Part shown: positions 36,768 through 48,859 of the stretch, piece by piece
Position numbering within the stretch: the first letter of the stretch is position 1
Layout: each line of letters starts with the position of its first letter
NCBI RefSeq assembly: GCF_000209165.1
Contig: NC_009048.1
Span: 310,001 to 374,000, forward strand
DNA from: Scheffersomyces stipitis CBS 6054
Lineage: Eukaryota; Ascomycota; Pichiomycetes; Serinales; Debaryomycetaceae
DNA: 64,000 bases
Reading direction: 5' to 3'
Notes under the pieces: model-generated
Databases searched by the model: none
The model's input: the letters and a program-made list of their open reading frames with translations, nothing else
What the model was told of the DNA's origin: nothing
Program-made: the position numbers and the translations under genes

Positions 36768-37379
36768 ATGGGAAGGATAAATACAACGGACTTACTAAGC
36801 CAGCTAGATAGCCTTGACTTCCCCGTTTCTATAGCTCAAGAGAAGTCCCACTTGGGCAAAACAAACTGTGACACAATTGACGTGGAACTGATTCTGTTCG
36901 ATAACTACAACAGTACCTTTGATAGCTATTTCAGAAGCGAAGATAATGACGATACTAGAGAAACAATTTGCCATAATTTGTCACAAGAAATAGACCTCCG
37001 GAGTTCTCCAGCCAAAAGCAATAACACATCCAGGCAATCCACAGCCGATTCATTAATCTCTCTCACATCAACAGGCTCCACTTCAACAAACGCTACTCAG
37101 CCCATCGACGGAGACCCCAAGAATGTACCCGAACGAACAAAACCCATTCCACCCTTCAAATTGCATAGGCAGTTGTCAGAAAAAAATGAAAACCTATCCA
37201 ACATTCTTGATTGTTTGGGTGACATGATAACCCAAGAAAACGATCTTTTGCTTCTGGAGTTGTCCCGACTTGTCCAAGAAGTACAAGTTTCCATACCCAA
37301 CAACACATATATAATACCGAAGCTCTCTTTGGATTTCACCACTGCACCCTATTCCGCTCACAGCCCTTCACGATTATGA
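36768..37379 (+). CDS. Hypothetical protein, 203 aa
   Basis: I do not recognise this protein. It has a short N-terminal helix (LLSQLDSLDFPV), a Ser/Thr/Asn-rich disordered centre with SSPAK and TKPIPPFKL motifs that could be kinase sites, and a leucine-rich C-terminal helix (ILDCLGDMITQENDLLLLEL) that could form a coiled coil. In-frame CTG occurs several times (for example in VELILF), so several Leu may be Ser. It has its own upstream region and converges with the RasGEF gene, 68 bp away. It may be a fast-evolving, lineage-restricted regulator. Confidence 0.6.
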   Translation: MGRINTTDLLSQLDSLDFPVSIAQEKSHLGKTNCDTIDVELILFDNYNSTFDSYFRSEDNDDTRETICHNLSQEIDLRSSPAKSNNTSRQSTADSLISLTSTGSTSTNATQPIDGDPKNVPERTKPIPPFKLHRQLSEKNENLSNILDCLGDMITQENDLLLLELSRLVQEVQVSIPNNTYIIPKLSLDFTTAPYSAHSPSRL

Positions 37380-37447
37380 CCTATTCTCTACTGTATTTCA
37401 TTATATACAATCTTATATATTATCAGAAGTAAATACCTCGAGTATCT

Positions 37448-40400
37448 CTACTTGAGTGCAAGATTCGTAATTGTAGACGACATCTTCGAGTTTCTAAACA
37501 GCGGAAGATCTCTTCCGGAAACGGCCGAAGATGTACTTTGAGAATGTTGAGATGGTTGTCCTTCTCTTGGTTCCAAATTAAGCGACAATTGATATTGTTC
37601 TTCGATGGTAGGACATTTGTCAAACCACGAATCCAAGTATTTCTGTATTTCAGGAACCGTCTGGAAGTTGTACCCTGTTGTCTTAAATCTGTCGATACCC
37701 GTAACGATTTCACATGTCTTGGCTCTCTTAGCAAAGTTGATCATTCTGGTACGATTCATCAAATAATCCGGATTTCCATGGTACACAAATGTCAAATCGG
37801 TTAAGAAAACACCAAAAAATGGAACACAAGGTTCAGACCCAATAAACTTCAAAACGTCTCTATATTCATTGAAATTTCTGGAAGAGTTCATTAATTTGTT
37901 CATACTTTGCAAGTGCGACAAGGTATCAGCACTGACATACTTCCACGTTTTCTTCAATCTATGAATAGAAGAAGAATACAACGCAGAAATAATTGCTGTC
38001 ATACTCGAAAAGTTGTTATATTGACGGCACTTTTCTGCTACTTGAACAAAGTATCTGATAACCTGAATTCTCTTTTTAGCATCGGTCTTTCTTAAAATCA
38101 TATATGCCACATAGTTAGTCAACTGATTGGAAGCTTTGATGAATGCAGTGATGTTTTCAAAACGTTCATTTAATCCCGACTTCTTACCCCAAACTTTTGC
38201 TAAACACGTGAACTTAGTGATCTTTGAATACAATCTGAATTCTCTCAACGTCAACTGCCTTGCCAACTCAATATAGTCAATATCCAATAACTTGAGTTTC
38301 TTCAAGGATGATCCCTTTGTCAATGAAGCAGGTGGTTTAGTGTTCGGAATAACTGGCTCCCTTTCAATATAGATGAGTTCTCCATTCAAGATTCTAATCA
38401 AGTAACCTGTCAATTGCTTACCAATCGAGTACGATTGTACTGCAGGAGATTGAGCAAATGCAATCCATCTCTTCAACAAACTCTCATTGTAGTATGACTT
38501 TGACCAATGTTTTTCAACTAAAAGTTTCATGATATTCATGACTCTCAATCTGATTGGGTTTTGCTTCTTTGTGATCCAAGTGTTATATTCTTCGTAACTT
38601 AATCCCTCGGGAGCCTCCAAGTTGAAACGGTGAATCAACAATCCAACAAATTCTGAAAGTGGCATTATTGATGCAAACATCAACAAAAATGCGGCATTGA
38701 AATTACTATCAAATAAATCATGATGAGTTAAGTGGGCAATCAAAGCCTCCTTTGTTCCTCCCTTGATATTACCCTTCAAATCTAATAGTAAATCAAATTC
38801 CTCATCTCCTTCCAAATACCATGGTAAGTCACTTGACTTCTTGTGACCACCACTATAGTAGGAATGATCCTCTGACTTCTCTGATAACAACGTGTTGTTT
38901 CTTTCAATCACCAACAACTGAACATTGAAGTCATCATGCATAACCCTTGTTGCGTAATTCAATATAGTTTCACGTTCATCAATCAATTGCTGAATAGTGC
39001 CCAAAAGCACATCAAAGAACTTGATTCCTTCAGTTAAATAAGTAGACATAAGCGTATCTGGATTTAAGGAAATTGAATCTCCCTTGTTAGGATTGACTTG
39101 ATCGGCCAATATATTAGTTAACAAGAGAGCAGCCTTTTCTGTTTGCAATTTCAAAATATCTCTGTTATAGAACAAAGGATCCTCATCTCGCAAGGCCTTA
39201 AATACTTCCGGGTCATCCAAGGTCAAAGACTGTGTTGACATGATTATCCTCAAAATTAAGTTGTGGAATTCTTGCTTCAATTGAAAGAAGTCAAGAACAA
39301 CAGGGTAATCAAATGTCAAATTCGACGTATTTGTTGATCTTGATTCATCCTTTTGGTTGTTTTCATCATTTAGTTGATTTCTCACTCCTTCAGGGTCTGC
39401 TTCCTCGCCAGAAGAGCTTCTATTGATCAAACAAAAGACAGTAAAATCAAATGACTCAATAAGATCTACCATTGAGCTTCCATGATATAAGTACTTGTAT
39501 ATCAATCTCAAAATCTGAGTATTTCTTTCGTTCTTCAATACATCATTGTAATAAAGCTTCTGTGCTTGCGGTTTAAGATACTCTAGTGTTTCCTTACTCA
39601 ATTTAATCATTTCTTCCAGCAATTGATAAACAGATTCGTATGTCAGGTGGTCAATTATAACTTTCGAATGGTATCTGTTCTTCAAATCATCCCCACTGAC
39701 ATTCAAGACAGGGTTGTTGGTAGTGAAGAAAGGGTTGCACCAATTTCCTCCATTGAATTCATCAACAATAAACCTGGGATATGTTTGGGGTAAAATGTCA
39801 TAACGGTCTTGACCGTCATCTTCGGATGCATCTGACGAATCATAGTCTGATCTTTTCACGACTTTGTCTTCAGATAATTTCATAAATATCTTCACCAACG
39901 AATTGACATTGGATCTCAATGTTTCAATATCATTTTCTAATTGCAGAAGATAACTCATTTCTTGCTGGTCGTGATTAACTCCAGTTGAAGCAGGCACTGT
40001 ACTCTCATTAGAATTTTGACGGATGGTAGACACGGAGGAGTGAGCAGAAAACGCTTCACTTCCGGCTTTACTTGTGGACTTATTTAATTTGAAGATGTCG
40101 AAACTAAATAATTGAGCTTCTGATGTAGATTGCGAATGGTGCATCACACTTAAATGAAGAATACCGTTAATGTACAACTGAGCAAATGCCCCTGCGATTC
40201 TCTTCAATTTTCTCCTAATTGATCTTTCGTACTTCGTGCCGAAGAAATCATCTTGATTTAATCTAGAAGTGGCCAATATTATGGACATGACCTTATTTAA
40301 TCTCGAAAAGTGTGTACTAAATAGTTGCTTATTATGGTCTTTGAGCGATTTCGATGATAAATCCAAGAGGTAGTTATACTGCTCTCTGAGTTCACTCCAA

Positions 40401-41425
40401 CGAGTCAAATCCGAGGGATGTTTGTAAAAAAGATTGTCCATAGAAAAGAAAGGCTTGGTGAAATGATGATACGAAGAAGCCCCCGAGCTTTGGGTAACCG
40501 AGGATGCATTAGAGTCTCTTTTCAAAGGATCAAAAGTACCTGCAGAATTGGCCCGAGAACCAATGTCGCCTGAAGATGACCGTGTGCCATACACTTGAAC
40601 ATCAAATTTATCTGTTAAAGCTTCTTTGCTGGGCATTTCAACTTCAGCAGTCACGTCAGTAAGCTCAAAAGGAACCATGGGCATTGTTTGACAATAAATA
40701 TTCAATTGTTCACAGTAAAAAACAAAGTCACCACTTGTAGTATTTCTCGGAATCCATGTTAAATTCTTCTTGTTTTTCTCTTTGTATTCTAAAATCATTT
40801 GCTCAGCTTCTTCAACGTCTGTGAAGATTATATTATCGTTGTTGAAGTCTGCTGACGTTAAAGTATGAGAAATCGATGTCGGTTGGTGTTGCAGAAATTG
40901 AGTAGATGCCTCCAGATGATGCTTAGGAAGCAGACTGCCTTTGGAGTCTGAAGGTATGCTTGTTTCAGAGCTGGCAAAACTGACCACCGAGTTCTTTCTC
41001 GTGCTGTTGGCTGGAGTGTTCTTTTCCGAGTCGATCAAGTTCTTCTGTAAGAGATTGGTAAAAGATGGAATCAAAACATTGGCCGCAGTGTTGCTTGCGG
41101 TAATGGAGTCCAACTCCTTATTGCTTTTCAACTTGTTTAAAACGGGTTGCACGTAGTTTACAGATCTCACGTAGTGATGAGGAAACCAGCCTCTCTGCAA
41201 TTCTCCTGTCTGGCCCACAAGAACACCGTCCCACCAGCCCGTGTCGGATTTTGACAAAACATAGATGGTGTCACCAAGGTTTAATGGCAAATGCGAAGGT
41301 TGGGTACCTGGGAAATCATATAAAGCAATAACAGTATCTAAGTGCTTCAAAGGCTGGTCTACAGTAGGCTTTGTATCATGGGGCGATATGACATCAGGAG
41401 CAATTTCGTCCATGTAGTGCGACAT
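37448..41425 (-). CDS. CDC25: Cdc25-type Ras guanine nucleotide exchange factor with SH3, 1325 aa
   Basis: An N-terminal SH3 domain (about 27-90: IALYDFPGTQPSHLPLNLGD, WWDG, GWFPHHYV) is followed by a long linker. A RasGEF-N (REM) domain lies at about 890-1010 and the catalytic RasGEF domain at about 1040-1290, with YIELARQLTLREFRLYSKI, SNQLTNYVAYMIL and FFGVFLTDLTFVYHGNPDY. It loads GTP onto Ras and drives cAMP/PKA signalling in response to glucose. The size and layout match Candida albicans Csc25 and S. cerevisiae Cdc25. Only one such gene is present here, while S. cerevisiae also has Sdc25. Confidence 0.93.
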   Translation of the reverse strand: MSHYMDEIAPDVISPHDTKPTVDQPLKHLDTVIALYDFPGTQPSHLPLNLGDTIYVLSKSDTGWWDGVLVGQTGELQRGWFPHHYVRSVNYVQPVLNKLKSNKELDSITASNTAANVLIPSFTNLLQKNLIDSEKNTPANSTRKNSVVSFASSETSIPSDSKGSLLPKHHLEASTQFLQHQPTSISHTLTSADFNNDNIIFTDVEEAEQMILEYKEKNKKNLTWIPRNTTSGDFVFYCEQLNIYCQTMPMVPFELTDVTAEVEMPSKEALTDKFDVQVYGTRSSSGDIGSRANSAGTFDPLKRDSNASSVTQSSGASSYHHFTKPFFSMDNLFYKHPSDLTRWSELREQYNYLLDLSSKSLKDHNKQLFSTHFSRLNKVMSIILATSRLNQDDFFGTKYERSIRRKLKRIAGAFAQLYINGILHLSVMHHSQSTSEAQLFSFDIFKLNKSTSKAGSEAFSAHSSVSTIRQNSNESTVPASTGVNHDQQEMSYLLQLENDIETLRSNVNSLVKIFMKLSEDKVVKRSDYDSSDASEDDGQDRYDILPQTYPRFIVDEFNGGNWCNPFFTTNNPVLNVSGDDLKNRYHSKVIIDHLTYESVYQLLEEMIKLSKETLEYLKPQAQKLYYNDVLKNERNTQILRLIYKYLYHGSSMVDLIESFDFTVFCLINRSSSGEEADPEGVRNQLNDENNQKDESRSTNTSNLTFDYPVVLDFFQLKQEFHNLILRIIMSTQSLTLDDPEVFKALRDEDPLFYNRDILKLQTEKAALLLTNILADQVNPNKGDSISLNPDTLMSTYLTEGIKFFDVLLGTIQQLIDERETILNYATRVMHDDFNVQLLVIERNNTLLSEKSEDHSYYSGGHKKSSDLPWYLEGDEEFDLLLDLKGNIKGGTKEALIAHLTHHDLFDSNFNAAFLLMFASIMPLSEFVGLLIHRFNLEAPEGLSYEEYNTWITKKQNPIRLRVMNIMKLLVEKHWSKSYYNESLLKRWIAFAQSPAVQSYSIGKQLTGYLIRILNGELIYIEREPVIPNTKPPASLTKGSSLKKLKLLDIDYIELARQLTLREFRLYSKITKFTCLAKVWGKKSGLNERFENITAFIKASNQLTNYVAYMILRKTDAKKRIQVIRYFVQVAEKCRQYNNFSSMTAIISALYSSSIHRLKKTWKYVSADTLSHLQSMNKLMNSSRNFNEYRDVLKFIGSEPCVPFFGVFLTDLTFVYHGNPDYLMNRTRMINFAKRAKTCEIVTGIDRFKTTGYNFQTVPEIQKYLDSWFDKCPTIEEQYQLSLNLEPREGQPSQHSQSTSSAVSGRDLPLFRNSKMSSTITNLALK

Positions 41426-43729
<2,304 letters not shown>

Positions 43730-45021
43730 TTGTAGTATTTGTTATTTCATATATATGTCTCTCATTATGAACTTCTTTTATTGAATACGATGTTAATGAC
43801 ATTAGTTTTTTAGGCGGTGAAAAATATCTACCTAATTCCAACGTACGAATGAGTCAGAAACGAACTCAATAATAGAAGTATTTATGTATGTCGCCAGAGA
43901 AATTGAATTTTTTGCAACCAGATCAGAATTTGCGAAATTGCAAGATATGGTAGCAAATCAAATATCAAGGAAAAGAACAGAGACCCCTACGAGTCAGCTA
44001 AGTTGTTTCATATAGTTTGACTAATTATAGGATAACGAAAAATGTTTAGTAGCTCCTCTGTCGCAACCAGCTACTACTATACTTGACGAGAAAGTTGTAT
44101 GGAGAGACCGGTTTTCCTTTTGGACTTGTATAAATGAATTTGGTCCTTATATTAATAACTGAGGAGCTATTTAAAATCAGTATAAACCAGAAGGGATTCT
44201 CTACGTTTATATACCCTCATTATCTCATCTTACCCCTCTAATGTTGTTGGGTTATTCAACAAGTCTCCAATATAGTAGAATTTCTGTTTCGGATGTCTGT
44301 TTGAGTCCAATACGAGGTTACCAACCTCGGAAACCATATTTACAGAGATCCTGTATCCGATTTTCCATCAATACTTGTTGGAAATTCAATCCAAATGTCG
44401 TATAATGTCGCTGTGGTACGACATTGATCCTACATTATATTCCATCAACTTCAAGAATGTTTAACGAAGTTGAAGGCTTAGCCATATGATGTAACTGCGA
44501 TGGTTGGTCCTACTTAGTATGGGTCTAGATGTACATTTCCCGACCAAGTTGATCCCATTTTGGGCAGTTGGAATCTCGTGAAAATTTTTCACATTCTCGC
44601 CTCGAGAATTTGTCTATATATTTAGCTAACAGAATTTCCTAAGGAACCTAGAAGCCTCCTAGGAAGTGAGTCAAATCTGAGCTTTCATAGCAAGCTGTTA
44701 ATGCAAGGGATTTCAGTAGAAACAACTTCGACGTAGCCAGCTTAAATATTAAGCCTAAAAGACTTAAGGATTCAATATACAGTATCGAGATCCAAACAAT
44801 ACTTAACAGAAGTCACACTTATCGCCACGTGACAATGCACTAATATTTGAGCAATTGTAAAGCCCCAAGGAAGTCTGAACAGTTCTCGCTATATCATAGC
44901 CTCAGGAGCCATTAGATTGCACAATTCATTAGAAGAAGCACAAATAACATTCTATTCTTGAATTTACACTTAATATAAATCCCAATTGCATTTGTCACGT
45001 TAGACACTTTCATTGTATACG
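43730..45021. other. Intergenic region GAPDH / VPS26
   Basis: About 1.3 kb, A/T-rich, with no recognisable ORF, tRNA or repeat. The GAPDH 3' end shows TATATATGT near 43750, possibly an efficiency element. Confidence 0.5.
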
Positions 45022-45924
45022 ATGTCCATCTTTTTCAAAGCACCTCTAGACATTGAGATTAGGCTAGACAATGAAGATACAAGGAAACATGTCGATGTGA
45101 CGACTCCTCACGGTCGAATGGAGAGACTACCAATATATAAAGACGGCGAATCTGTCAAAGGAAGTGTTACTATCAGAACAAAGGAGGGAAGAAAAGTAGA
45201 ACATCTTGGAGTTAAGGTACAATTACTAGGATGTATTGAAACCAACTTGGACGGCGTGATATCATCTGAGTTCTTATCTTTAGCTACAGAATTGGCTGCT
45301 CCTGCTATTTTATCACACCCGGAAACATTTCCTTTTGAATTCAAGAATGTAGAGAAGCAGTACGAAAGTTACCGTGGTAAAAATGCAAGATTGCGTTACT
45401 ACTTGAAGGTTGTATTTTCGAGAAAGTCTTCGTCAGATATCACCAGAGAAAAGGAATTATGGGTATACCAGTATATTAATCCCCCAGTATCGACTACTAC
45501 CAAGGATGGTCCCACTGTGAAAATGGATGTGGGGATCGAAGACTGCTTGCACATTGAGTTCGAGTACCTGAAGTCCAGGTTTTCACTCAAAGATGTGATT
45601 ATTGGTCGTATATATTTTTTGCTAGTCAGACTAAAGATCAAGCATATGGAGTTGTCGTTGATTAGGAGGGAGACTGTGGGAGCTCCTCCAAACCAGATAA
45701 CCGATAGCGAGACTGTTGTTCGGTTTGAGATCATGGATGGTGCCCCAGTTAAGGGAGAAACCATCCCCATCAGATTGTTCTTGGGTGGATTTGACTTGAC
45801 GCCTACTTACAGAGACATAAACAAGAAGTTTTCCGCAAGGACGTACTTGTCGCTTGTTTTGATCGATGAAGATGCGAGAAGATACTTCAAGCAGAGTGAG
45901 ATCATCTTGTACAGAGACCAGTAG
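45022..45924 (+). CDS. PEP8: Retromer subunit Vps26 (Pep8), 300 aa
   Basis: It is the arrestin-fold subunit of the retromer cargo-recognition core, which returns receptors such as Vps10 from endosomes to the Golgi. Strong family matches are SIFFKAPLDIEIRLDN, CLHIEFEY, FLLVRLKIKHMEL, EIMDGAPVKGE, IPIRLFLGGFDLTPT and YFKQSEIILYRD. The start is ATG 45022; the frame to 45013 begins with TTG. Residue 183 is encoded by CTG in FEY-x-KS, where animal Vps26 has Asn, so Ser fits better than Leu. Confidence 0.97.
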   Translation: MSIFFKAPLDIEIRLDNEDTRKHVDVTTPHGRMERLPIYKDGESVKGSVTIRTKEGRKVEHLGVKVQLLGCIETNLDGVISSEFLSLATELAAPAILSHPETFPFEFKNVEKQYESYRGKNARLRYYLKVVFSRKSSSDITREKELWVYQYINPPVSTTTKDGPTVKMDVGIEDCLHIEFEYLKSRFSLKDVIIGRIYFLLVRLKIKHMELSLIRRETVGAPPNQITDSETVVRFEIMDGAPVKGETIPIRLFLGGFDLTPTYRDINKKFSARTYLSLVLIDEDARRYFKQSEIILYRDQ

Positions 45925-46383
45925 ATAAATACGGAGTAGACGAGCAATAGCACAACGATACAAGGATTCTAAGATTATAGTAGCAAAAAGAATTAATTAG
46001 AATACAAAGAATATTGTACAAAAAATGAATAAAAATTTCGAAGACAATCCACCTTGGATATGGTGCATACATGTTGGAGGAACATTAGTTTTGACAAGAA
46101 ACGGAGTCTTCTGGTTTTTCCCGATTATAATTTTCGCATACAAATTCTCTAAGTACCAATATGGAAAATGAAATCGAGACTAAGCTAAATCAACTGCGCA
46201 AGTTGGTCCAGTATGTTTACTTTCATATAGAAACTCTGGATCTACAACTTTCATAAACTGGTTATAGTAGACTTACCTCTTATAGATAAATGATACCCCA
46301 ACCCAAAGCTAAAACTATAGAAATATTGCCAAACACAATCACTCATCCATTTGAACGTATAGATACACATAAAATTTACTTCA
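45925..46383. other. Intergenic region between PEP8 and the carrier gene
   Basis: 459 bp, A/T-rich, head-to-tail spacing. No conserved element recognised. Confidence 0.5.
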
Positions 46384-47739
46384 ATGGAAAAACGACATAC
46401 ACTAGATGAGAAAGGAGTTTCCGTGGAACCTATGGAAGTTACAATAAGGTCTCTAATGCCTATTTTCTCAATGGTTCTCAATAGTATGAAACCTAGCCCC
46501 ATACTTAATGATTCTGCGATTGCCTCCCTGGACAGTAGTGAAATTACGGACTACACTGCTTCCAACATTCCACCTAAGATGAGCAGCAACCAAACTGTTT
46601 CACTTTCAGCCGCTGGTATGAGAGCTCTTATGTACCAGCTTCAGTCTCTCTACCTAAGAACACCAGTGAAGTTATTTCGTCCTCTGCGATTTGACTATCT
46701 AGCCTATGTACGTGAGTTGGCTAACAAACACGATAACATCCACGAGAAACCGTATAAATTCAGAACGCATTCCTCGATAGGAATGCTTGTCAATGTAGTA
46801 AAGAAAGAGGGATGGAGATTTATCCCTGATCAGGTGTTGCCTCCTCTTGTAGCCAATTCGGCCACAGGGTTGATATTGTACGGAACTTACTTGACGGCTT
46901 TGGATCGATTCAACAGTCTGCATACCCCAAAAGCAGATAAACCCCGAGAATTGTTCTATTACTCCCCATTCGATACATGGAGAGCTGGTTTTATTGCTGG
47001 TGCCGTTCAGTCACTCGCAGCAGCACCTGTAGACGCCATATATACTAGACTGACAGCAGCAGAAATGTTGAGTGGTTCACACCAAAACCTCTGGATGTAC
47101 GGTTTGAACAAACTTAAAGAAGTCGGATTGGTTGGAGTTTTTGCTGGGTATAGTTTTTCGCTTGTAAAAGAATCGCTTGGATTTGCCTTCTACTTCTCTA
47201 CCTTTGAGTTCGTCAAGACTCAAGGCTATACAGCAACTTTCAAGGTTGTCAATGTTTATAGACGAAGCAAAGAATCCATCAAAAGCAAGTTACGACAATA
47301 CTCAAATATGAACGAAGAACAGATAGACGAACGACTATTGAGCTTGGAGCGTACGAGAACCAAAAAGATATTGAGGTCAACCTTTATTCTCGTAGCTGGT
47401 GCATCTGCCGCTTTCTCGTTGTTGGCAATACAATACCCAATCACCAAGATTCAGAAGATTCATCTTTCTAGACTTGAAGCTCTTGATTTCTACAATGCAT
47501 CAGCTACGCGTTCATACAAACCCTCCATAACCTTGTACTACAACTCATACATTGATACATATAACCAAATCCTTAGGATGAAGACAAAATCAAAGTTGAC
47601 TTGGTATCAAATGGCATACAAAGGTTTTGTCCGCAATGCATTGACAACAATACCGGCTACATCCGTGGCCCTCTTGGTTTTTGAAATAATGAGAACCAGA
47701 TTGACTGACGACTTACTGGAATTCGAAATTTTGGAATAG
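46384..47739 (+). CDS. Mitochondrial-carrier-superfamily protein, divergent, 451 aa
   Basis: The C-terminal two thirds contains carrier-like repeats. The segment AGFIAGAVQSLAAAPVDAIYTRL carries a PxD-x3-TR form of the carrier signature. FAGYSFSLVKESLGFAFYFSTFEF completes that repeat, and a third repeat contains SLLAIQYPITKIQKI and YKGFVRNALTTIPATSVALLVFE. The first repeat lacks a clear signature and a 40-residue charged insert separates repeats two and three, so it may be a modified carrier such as an outer-membrane member. The N-terminus (1-75) is low-complexity and M66 (MSSNQTVS) is an alternative start. The substrate is unknown. Confidence 0.75.
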   Translation: MEKRHTLDEKGVSVEPMEVTIRSLMPIFSMVLNSMKPSPILNDSAIASLDSSEITDYTASNIPPKMSSNQTVSLSAAGMRALMYQLQSLYLRTPVKLFRPLRFDYLAYVRELANKHDNIHEKPYKFRTHSSIGMLVNVVKKEGWRFIPDQVLPPLVANSATGLILYGTYLTALDRFNSLHTPKADKPRELFYYSPFDTWRAGFIAGAVQSLAAAPVDAIYTRLTAAEMLSGSHQNLWMYGLNKLKEVGLVGVFAGYSFSLVKESLGFAFYFSTFEFVKTQGYTATFKVVNVYRRSKESIKSKLRQYSNMNEEQIDERLLSLERTRTKKILRSTFILVAGASAAFSLLAIQYPITKIQKIHLSRLEALDFYNASATRSYKPSITLYYNSYIDTYNQILRMKTKSKLTWYQMAYKGFVRNALTTIPATSVALLVFEIMRTRLTDDLLEFEILE

Positions 47740-47828
47740 GCCTCTGCTTGTAAATAATCATATAGTTGTTTGTAAATACTTAACGATGTACATTACAGTT
47801 TTACGATTTTTACAAAATTTTACATATT

Positions 47829-48632
47829 TTACACTTGGCTTGTCTTCTTCAAGTAAGCGTTCCATCCAGCTTCTCTGTATCTTTGGCCCTCTACATCAGG
47901 ATCTCTACCCTTGCCGAATAAGCCTCTACCAACAATGATAATATCGGTTCCTGTGGAAACAACTTCATCTACTGTTCTATATTGTTGACCTAAACTGTCA
48001 CCCTTGTCATCCAAACCGACACCAGGAGTCATAACAATCCAATCGAAACCTTCATCTTGTCCACCCATGTCTCTTTGGGCAATGAACCCAATAACAAACT
48101 CTTTGTCAGTTTTGGCGATTTCCACAGTTTCTTCAGTATACTTACCATGAGCAATCGAGCCCTTAGAAGATAGTTCGGCAAGCATCAATAAACCTCTTGG
48201 TTCGTCGGTAGTTTCTCTTGCAGCTTCCTTTAATCCCTGAACAATACCAGAACCAGTAACACCGTGAGCATTGGTGATATCTGACCATTGGGCAATCTTG
48301 TAGACTCCACCTGAATACTGAGACTTGACAGTGTTTCCAATGTCTGCGAATTTACGATCTTCAAAGATCATGAAGTTGTGCTTCTTGGACAATTCCAACA
48401 AAGGAACAATGGTACCTTCATACGAAAAATCGTCGATAATGTCGATATGGGTCTTAACCAAACAAATGTAAGGACCCAACTTATCAATCAAAGATAAGAA
48501 CTCAGAGGTTGTTTTCACATCCACTGAAGCACACAAGTTAGTTTTCTTGCTGTCCATTAATTTGAAGAGACGCTGTGCTACCGGTGACTGGTGAGACTCG
48601 GCCCTTTGTGTATAGGTTTGGACGTTGACCAT
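47829..48632 (-). CDS. URA3: Orotidine 5'-phosphate decarboxylase, 267 aa
   Basis: It performs the last step of UMP synthesis. The catalytic [13 protein letters not shown] segment holds Asp92, Lys94 and Asp97. Also conserved are [13 protein letters not shown] at the N-terminus, [13 protein letters not shown] and [14 protein letters not shown] in the phosphate-binding loop. The length and sequence match fungal Ura3. It is convergent with the upstream carrier gene, 89 bp apart. Confidence 0.99.
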
Positions 48633-48859
48633 TGTCGAATGTTTTTAGGGTGTTGCTAGTACACAAAGAAAGTCTGTGATGAATTGAAAATTTGTTTGTA
48701 GATACTATAAAATAGACTAAAATATTTTTCGCACTGTTTGAGATGCAACATAAGCTTGCTATATTTATGAAAGTAACTAAAATACAAAATACTACTTCTC
48801 CATAACGACTACTTTCTTAAGAAACCATTAGATTACATAAGTGTAATATTTATTGCAGA